Shown in pieces: positions 15,378-18,862 of a DNA stretch of 18,862 nt. Source of the DNA: Paracoccaceae bacterium (GTDB lineage Bacteria > Pseudomonadota > Alphaproteobacteria > Rhodobacterales > Rhodobacteraceae); contig WFQA01000001.1 of NCBI GenBank assembly GCA_015487255.1, positions 1-18,862 on the forward strand. The letters run 5' to 3'. Each line of letters opens with the position of its first letter. The first letter of the stretch is position 1. The position numbers were made by a program, and so were the translations under genes. The notes beneath the pieces were generated by a model. It did no database searches. It was given only the letters and a program-made list of their open reading frames with translations, and had not been told where the DNA came from.

Positions 15378-16391
15378 ATGACCGACCTTCTTAACGCCCT
15401 TGCCTTGTTGAGCAATTTTGTGATCGTGCCGGGGCTGGCCTATGGCAGCCAGCTGGCGCTTGGTGCGCTTGGGGTGACGCTGATCTACTCGATCCTGCGG
15501 TTTTCCAACTTTGCCCATGGCGATACCATGGCCTTTGGGGCGATGCTGACCATTCTGGCCACATGGTGGTTTCAGAGCATGGGTATTTCGGCCGGGCCAC
15601 TGCCCACGGCGCTGTTGGCGCTGCCGATTGGCATTGTTGGCACCGTGCTGTTTGCGCTGGCGACGGATCGCATGGTTTATCGCTATTACCGCAAGATAAA
15701 GGCGGCGAATATTGTGCTGATGATGGCCAGCGTTGGCGTGATGTTTGTGATGAACGGCATTGTGCGCGTGGTGATCGGCCCCGGCGAGCAGCGCTTTGCC
15801 GATGGCGAGCGCTTTATCATCAGGGCGCGGGAGTTCAAGGAAATGACCGGGCTGGCCGAGGGCATCAGCCTGCGCACCACGCAGGCGATCACCGTGGTTG
15901 TGGCCGTGATCGTGGTGGCTTTGCTGTTTTGGTTTTTGCAAAAATCCCGCACCGGCAAGGCGATGCGCGCCTATGCCGATAACGAGGATCTGGCGCTGCT
16001 TTCGGGGATCAACCCCGATAAGGTGGTGTTGGTGGCATGGATCATCGCCGCCACATTGGCCACGATTGCCGGCACGCTTTACGGGCTGGATAAATCCTTC
16101 AAGCCCTTCACCTATTTCCAGCTTTTGCTGCCGATATTTGCCGCAGCGATTGTTGGTGGCATCGGCAACCCGCTGGGCGCGGTGGCCGGGGGGTTTGTGA
16201 TCGCGTTTTCGGAGATGGGCATTACCTATGCCTATAAACGCTTCATTGGCTATATCGGCCCCGATGGCTGGGTGCCCGATGGCCTGGTGCAGCTGCTCTC
16301 CACCGATTATAAATTCGCGGTTTCGTTTATGATACTGGTTCTGGTGCTGCTGTGGCGGCCCACCGGCATATTCAGGGGGAAAGTGCTATGA
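15378..16391 (+). CDS. livH: HAAT-family ABC transporter permease LivH
   Basis: 337-residue inner-membrane permease. The correct start is the ATG at 15378, immediately after the livF stop, with a G-rich ribosome site (GGGGGG, 15367-15372); the frame happens to be open further upstream inside livF. Typical LivH signatures are LGVTLIYSILRFSNFAHGD (31-49), the cytoplasmic coupling loop GKAMRAYADNEDLALLSGIN (193-212), and LPIFAAAIVGGIGNPLGAVAGG (251-272). About eight hydrophobic segments can be seen. It overlaps livM by 4 nt (ATGA). Confidence 0.95.
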   Translation: MTDLLNALALLSNFVIVPGLAYGSQLALGALGVTLIYSILRFSNFAHGDTMAFGAMLTILATWWFQSMGISAGPLPTALLALPIGIVGTVLFALATDRMVYRYYRKIKAANIVLMMASVGVMFVMNGIVRVVIGPGEQRFADGERFIIRAREFKEMTGLAEGISLRTTQAITVVVAVIVVALLFWFLQKSRTGKAMRAYADNEDLALLSGINPDKVVLVAWIIAATLATIAGTLYGLDKSFKPFTYFQLLLPIFAAAIVGGIGNPLGAVAGGFVIAFSEMGITYAYKRFIGYIGPDGWVPDGLVQLLSTDYKFAVSFMILVLVLLWRPTGIFRGKVL

Positions 16392-17677
16392 GGAATATCA
16401 TTCTCTTTGGCCTCATGGGGCTGGCTTTGGTGGCAGCGGGCGAGTTTCAGAGCTGGCCTTTTGCGCTGACCATTCTCAACCTCTGCCTGATCTCGGCGGT
16501 TATGGCGCTGGGGGTGAATATCCAGTGGGGCTATGCGGGTATCTTTAATGTCGGCATCATGGGTTTTGCCGCGCTTGGCGGGGTGGCGGCGGTGCTGGTC
16601 AATGCCGCGCCCGTGCCCGAGGCATGGGCCGCGGGTGGCGCGGGGATTGGTGCCTCATTGCTGGCGGCGCTGGCGGTGATCGGGCTGATCGTGCTGATCC
16701 GCAAAAAGCTCAGCGGGCAGTTGCGGCGCTATGCGACCATCGCGGCGGTGATCGGCGGTTATTTTGCAGTGCGCGAGGTTTATGACCCGGCGGTGGCGGC
16801 GATCGAGGCGATTGATCCGGCCAAAACCGGCTATCTCGGCGGGCTGGGCCTGCCGATTATCTTCAGCTGGGCCGTGGGCGGGGCTTTTGCCGCTGGCGGG
16901 GCCTGGGTGGTGGGCAAGGTGGCGCTGGGGCTGCGCTCTGATTACCTCGCCATTGCCACTTTGGGCATTTCCGAGATTATCATCGCGGTGCTGAAAAACG
17001 AGGATTGGCTGACGCGTGGAGTGAAAAACGTATCCACCCTGAAGCCCGATGTGCCCACCGCGATCGAACTGCAGGGCGCGGATTGGTTTTTGGGCGTGGC
17101 GACATGGCTCGATGCGGACCCGGTTGCGGCTTCGGGCATTGCGGTAAAACTGTTTTACGCGGTGCTGTTTGCGCTGGTGCTGGCGGGGCTGATGTGGTTT
17201 GCCGAGCGGGCGCTGAAATCCCCCTGGGGGCGGATGATGCGGGCGATCCGTGATAACCGCGATGCGGCCGAGGCCATGGGCAAAAACGTAACACGGCGGC
17301 ATTTGCAGACCTTTGTTATCGGCTCGGCCGTGGTTGGCATTGCGGGTGCGATGCTCACCACCATGGATGCGCAATTCACCCCCGGCTCCTATAACCCGCT
17401 GCGCTTCACCTTTCTGATCTGGGTGATGGTGATTGTGGGCGGCTCGGGCAATAACTGGGGCTCGGTGCTGGGCGGGTTTTTGATCTGGTTTGTCTGGATC
17501 GAGGCCGAGCGCTTTGGCCCGATCGTGATGGAACTGGTGACCTCGGGCATGGACCCGGAAAGCCCGCTGCGCACCAACCTGCTGGATTCAGCAGCGCATT
17601 TGCGGCTGTTTTTGATGGGGGCGATTCTGCTATTGGTGCTGCGCTTCAGCCCCAGAGGCCTGATACCGGAGAAATAA
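16388..17677 (+). CDS. livM: HAAT-family ABC transporter permease LivM
   Basis: 429-residue inner-membrane permease, partner of LivH. The ATG at 16388 overlaps the livH stop; upstream in-frame starts lie inside livH and are ignored. Family signatures are ALGVNIQWGYAGIFNVGIMGFAALG (40-64), the coupling loop GRMMRAIRDNRDAAEAMGKN (281-300), and FLIWVMVIVGGSGNNWGSVLGG (342-363). It is longer than many LivM proteins because of an extra segment at about 105-150 (charged RKKLSGQLRR, then a stretch ending KTGYLGG) between the N-terminal helices and the LRSDYLAIATLGISEI core. It is the last transporter gene, and the hydrolase gene starts 10 nt later. Confidence 0.95.
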   Translation: MRNIILFGLMGLALVAAGEFQSWPFALTILNLCLISAVMALGVNIQWGYAGIFNVGIMGFAALGGVAAVLVNAAPVPEAWAAGGAGIGASLLAALAVIGLIVLIRKKLSGQLRRYATIAAVIGGYFAVREVYDPAVAAIEAIDPAKTGYLGGLGLPIIFSWAVGGAFAAGGAWVVGKVALGLRSDYLAIATLGISEIIIAVLKNEDWLTRGVKNVSTLKPDVPTAIELQGADWFLGVATWLDADPVAASGIAVKLFYAVLFALVLAGLMWFAERALKSPWGRMMRAIRDNRDAAEAMGKNVTRRHLQTFVIGSAVVGIAGAMLTTMDAQFTPGSYNPLRFTFLIWVMVIVGGSGNNWGSVLGGFLIWFVWIEAERFGPIVMELVTSGMDPESPLRTNLLDSAAHLRLFLMGAILLLVLRFSPRGLIPEK

Positions 17678-17687
17678 CCGCAAACAA

Positions 17688-18491
17688 ATGACCGACTGGG
17701 ACGACGCATATCAAAACGGGAAATACATTCCGGACGGGGATGATTACCCGGGTATGTGGAAGGTAAAATCGGCAACCTTTCGCGAGGGGCTGGACGAGAG
17801 CCGCAAGCGGATCGGCTGTGCCTATGGCCCCCACCCGCGCGAGGTCTATGACCTGTTTTTGCCCGGCGGCACCCCGATGGGGCTGGTGGTCTTCATCCAT
17901 GGCGGCTATTGGCAAAAGTTTGACCAGAGCCTGTGGTCACACCTTGCCATCGGGCCTTTGGCGCATGGCTGGGCGGTGGCGATACCCGGCTACCGGCTTT
18001 GCCCCGAGGTGAGTATTGCAGAAATAACCCAAAGCATGGTGCGGGCGCTCACCGCAATAGGCGCGCATGTGGACGGCGCAATCACCCTTGCCGGCCACTC
18101 TGCCGGCGGGCATCTGGCGGCGCGCATGGCCTGTGATGATATCACCCTGCCGGTGGCGGACCGGCTCCGCCTCTATGTCAGCATCAGCGGCCTGCATGAT
18201 CTGCGCCCCCTGATCAACACCGGGTTGAACGCGGCCCTGCGCCTTGATATGGCCAGCGCCGCCGCCGAAAGCCCGGCACTGAAAACCCCGCGCAAAGGGG
18301 TGAAGCTGCTGGCATGGGTAGGCGAGGATGAGCGCCCGGAGTTTTTGCGCCAAAACAACCTGCTGGGCAATATCTGGCGCGGGGCGGGGGCCAAAACCGG
18401 CTGTGTGCATGCAAAGGGCCACCACCATTTCAGCGTGATCAGTGAGTTGGCCAAGAAAGGCAGCCCGTTGACCAAAGCCCTGATCATCTGA
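17688..18491 (+). CDS. Alpha/beta hydrolase, kynurenine formamidase-like
   Basis: 267-residue cytoplasmic hydrolase (no signal peptide). The oxyanion motif HGGYW (71-75) and nucleophile elbow GHSAGG (136-141, Ser138) are those of the arylformamidase/esterase group; Asp214 in VGEDERPEF and His247 in HHHFSVI complete a plausible catalytic triad. The N-terminal half contains the Y-x-x-F-L-P-G stretch (54-60) seen in that family. Kynurenine formamidase hydrolyses N-formylkynurenine in tryptophan breakdown, but related carbamoyl or ester hydrolases share these motifs, so the substrate is uncertain. It begins 10 nt after livM with no strong ribosome site of its own (GGAG is 16 nt away), so it is probably expressed as the last gene of the liv operon. 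A link between imported compound and hydrolase is inference. Confidence 0.85.
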   Translation: MTDWDDAYQNGKYIPDGDDYPGMWKVKSATFREGLDESRKRIGCAYGPHPREVYDLFLPGGTPMGLVVFIHGGYWQKFDQSLWSHLAIGPLAHGWAVAIPGYRLCPEVSIAEITQSMVRALTAIGAHVDGAITLAGHSAGGHLAARMACDDITLPVADRLRLYVSISGLHDLRPLINTGLNAALRLDMASAAAESPALKTPRKGVKLLAWVGEDERPEFLRQNNLLGNIWRGAGAKTGCVHAKGHHHFSVISELAKKGSPLTKALII

Positions 18492-18532
18492 TTGACGCAA
18501 ATCAAAGCTATCCTGCCAGTTTGTGCAATACT
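18492..18532 (+). promoter_or_regulatory. FNR/FnrL-type box and -10 ahead of the DksA-like gene
   Basis: TTGAC-GCAA-ATCAA at 18492-18505 matches the FNR consensus TTGAT-N4-ATCAA in 9 of 10 positions and is nearly the TTGAC-N4-ATCAA form common for FnrL in Rhodobacterales. A -10-like AATACT at 18527-18532 would place the transcription start near 18539, about 41 bp from the box centre, the classical position for FNR activation. The box starts within the hydrolase stop codon region. Confidence 0.6.
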
Positions 18533-18552
18533 GCACAAAAAGGAGATGTGCG

Positions 18553-18862
18553 ATGATAGATATCCCTGCCCGCAAAGCCAGGCTGCTGGCAAAGCTCAAC
18601 GAGATGAATGCCCGCATTGCTCAGGTGGAAGATGCCCTGGATGACCCCCTGCCCAAGGATTCCGAAGAGGCGGCGATCGAGCGCGAGGATGACGAGGTGC
18701 TGGAGGAGGTCGGGCAAACCGCCCTGCGCGAACGCGCGATGATCATCGCGGCGCTGGAGCGGATTGTTGCCGGTGAATACGGGCGCTGCACCCGCTGCGG
18801 CGCAAAAATCAGCGAAGCGCGGCTTGATGTGCTACCCTACACGCCAACCTGCCAGAAATGCG
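18553..18862 (+). CDS. DksA/TraR-family zinc-finger RNA polymerase regulator, C-terminus cut by window edge
   Basis: 103 residues are visible before the window ends. An N-terminal helical region rich in acidic residues (MIDIPARKARLLAKLNEMNA, then DDPLPKDSEEA and EREDDEVLEEV) is followed by GEYGRCTRCGAKI (75-87) and YTPTCQKC (96-103), a complete C-x2-C/C-x2-C zinc finger (Cys79, 82, 100, 103). This is the short TraR/DksA C4 type that binds the RNA polymerase secondary channel. The ribosome site AAAAAGGAGAT ends 6 nt before the ATG at 18553. Only a few residues are probably missing. The upstream FNR-type box suggests induction under low oxygen. Confidence 0.88.
   Translation, partial: MIDIPARKARLLAKLNEMNARIAQVEDALDDPLPKDSEEAAIEREDDEVLEEVGQTALRERAMIIAALERIVAGEYGRCTRCGAKISEARLDVLPYTPTCQKC

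Overview
The window is a gene-dense, GC-rich (about 60%) stretch of an alphaproteobacterial chromosome, most likely from Rhodobacterales (Roseobacter/Rhodobacter relatives). The basis is the gene types: a fused phosphate-binding-like/OmpA periplasmic protein, a DUF1127 gene followed by a two-hairpin 'Cuckoo'-type small RNA, a FnrL-type anaerobic box, and the liv operon order. I see no mobile element, CRISPR array, tRNA or rRNA, and no gene-free stretch longer than 300 bases.

Layout. (1) 1-3193, minus: pyruvate carboxylase, cut by the window edge so that the C-terminal biotinyl domain is missing. A perfect 19-bp palindrome lies upstream at 3251-3269. (2) 3285-3767, minus: a small exported protein of unknown function with a good sigma-70-type promoter. 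(3) 3883-6216, plus: a UvrD/PcrA helicase, divergent from (2). (4) 6455-10731, plus: two tandem paralogous BMP-family (nucleoside-type) periplasmic binding proteins, then a 641-residue exported protein combining three Cys-pair repeats, a PstS-like domain and an OmpA domain. No ABC ATPase or permease accompanies these three. (5) 10732-11174: a convergent intergenic region with inverted repeats, then, on the minus strand, a DUF1127 gene whose 3' end carries a two-hairpin RNA; both loops read TCCTCCC. (6) 11307-12518, plus: an MFS exporter. (7) 12624-17677, plus: a complete branched-chain-amino-acid-type (HAAT) ABC importer in the order binding protein, hairpin terminator, livG, livF, livH, livM, followed 10 nt later by an alpha/beta hydrolase resembling kynurenine formamidase. 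(8) 18553-end, plus: a short DksA/TraR-family zinc-finger regulator, cut by the window edge, behind a near-consensus FNR/FnrL box.

How the parts fit. The liv cluster is a self-contained uptake system; the internal terminator should let the binding protein be made in excess over the ATPases and permeases. The BMP/BMP/PstS-OmpA group looks like a periplasmic ligand-binding cassette whose transport or sensing partners lie elsewhere. The most notable item is the DUF1127-plus-RNA unit. It matches the arrangement of the Rhodobacter sphaeroides CcaF1 gene and CcsR (Cuckoo) RNAs, where hairpin loops carry an anti-Shine-Dalgarno-like sequence; here there is a single RNA with two identical 7-nt loops.
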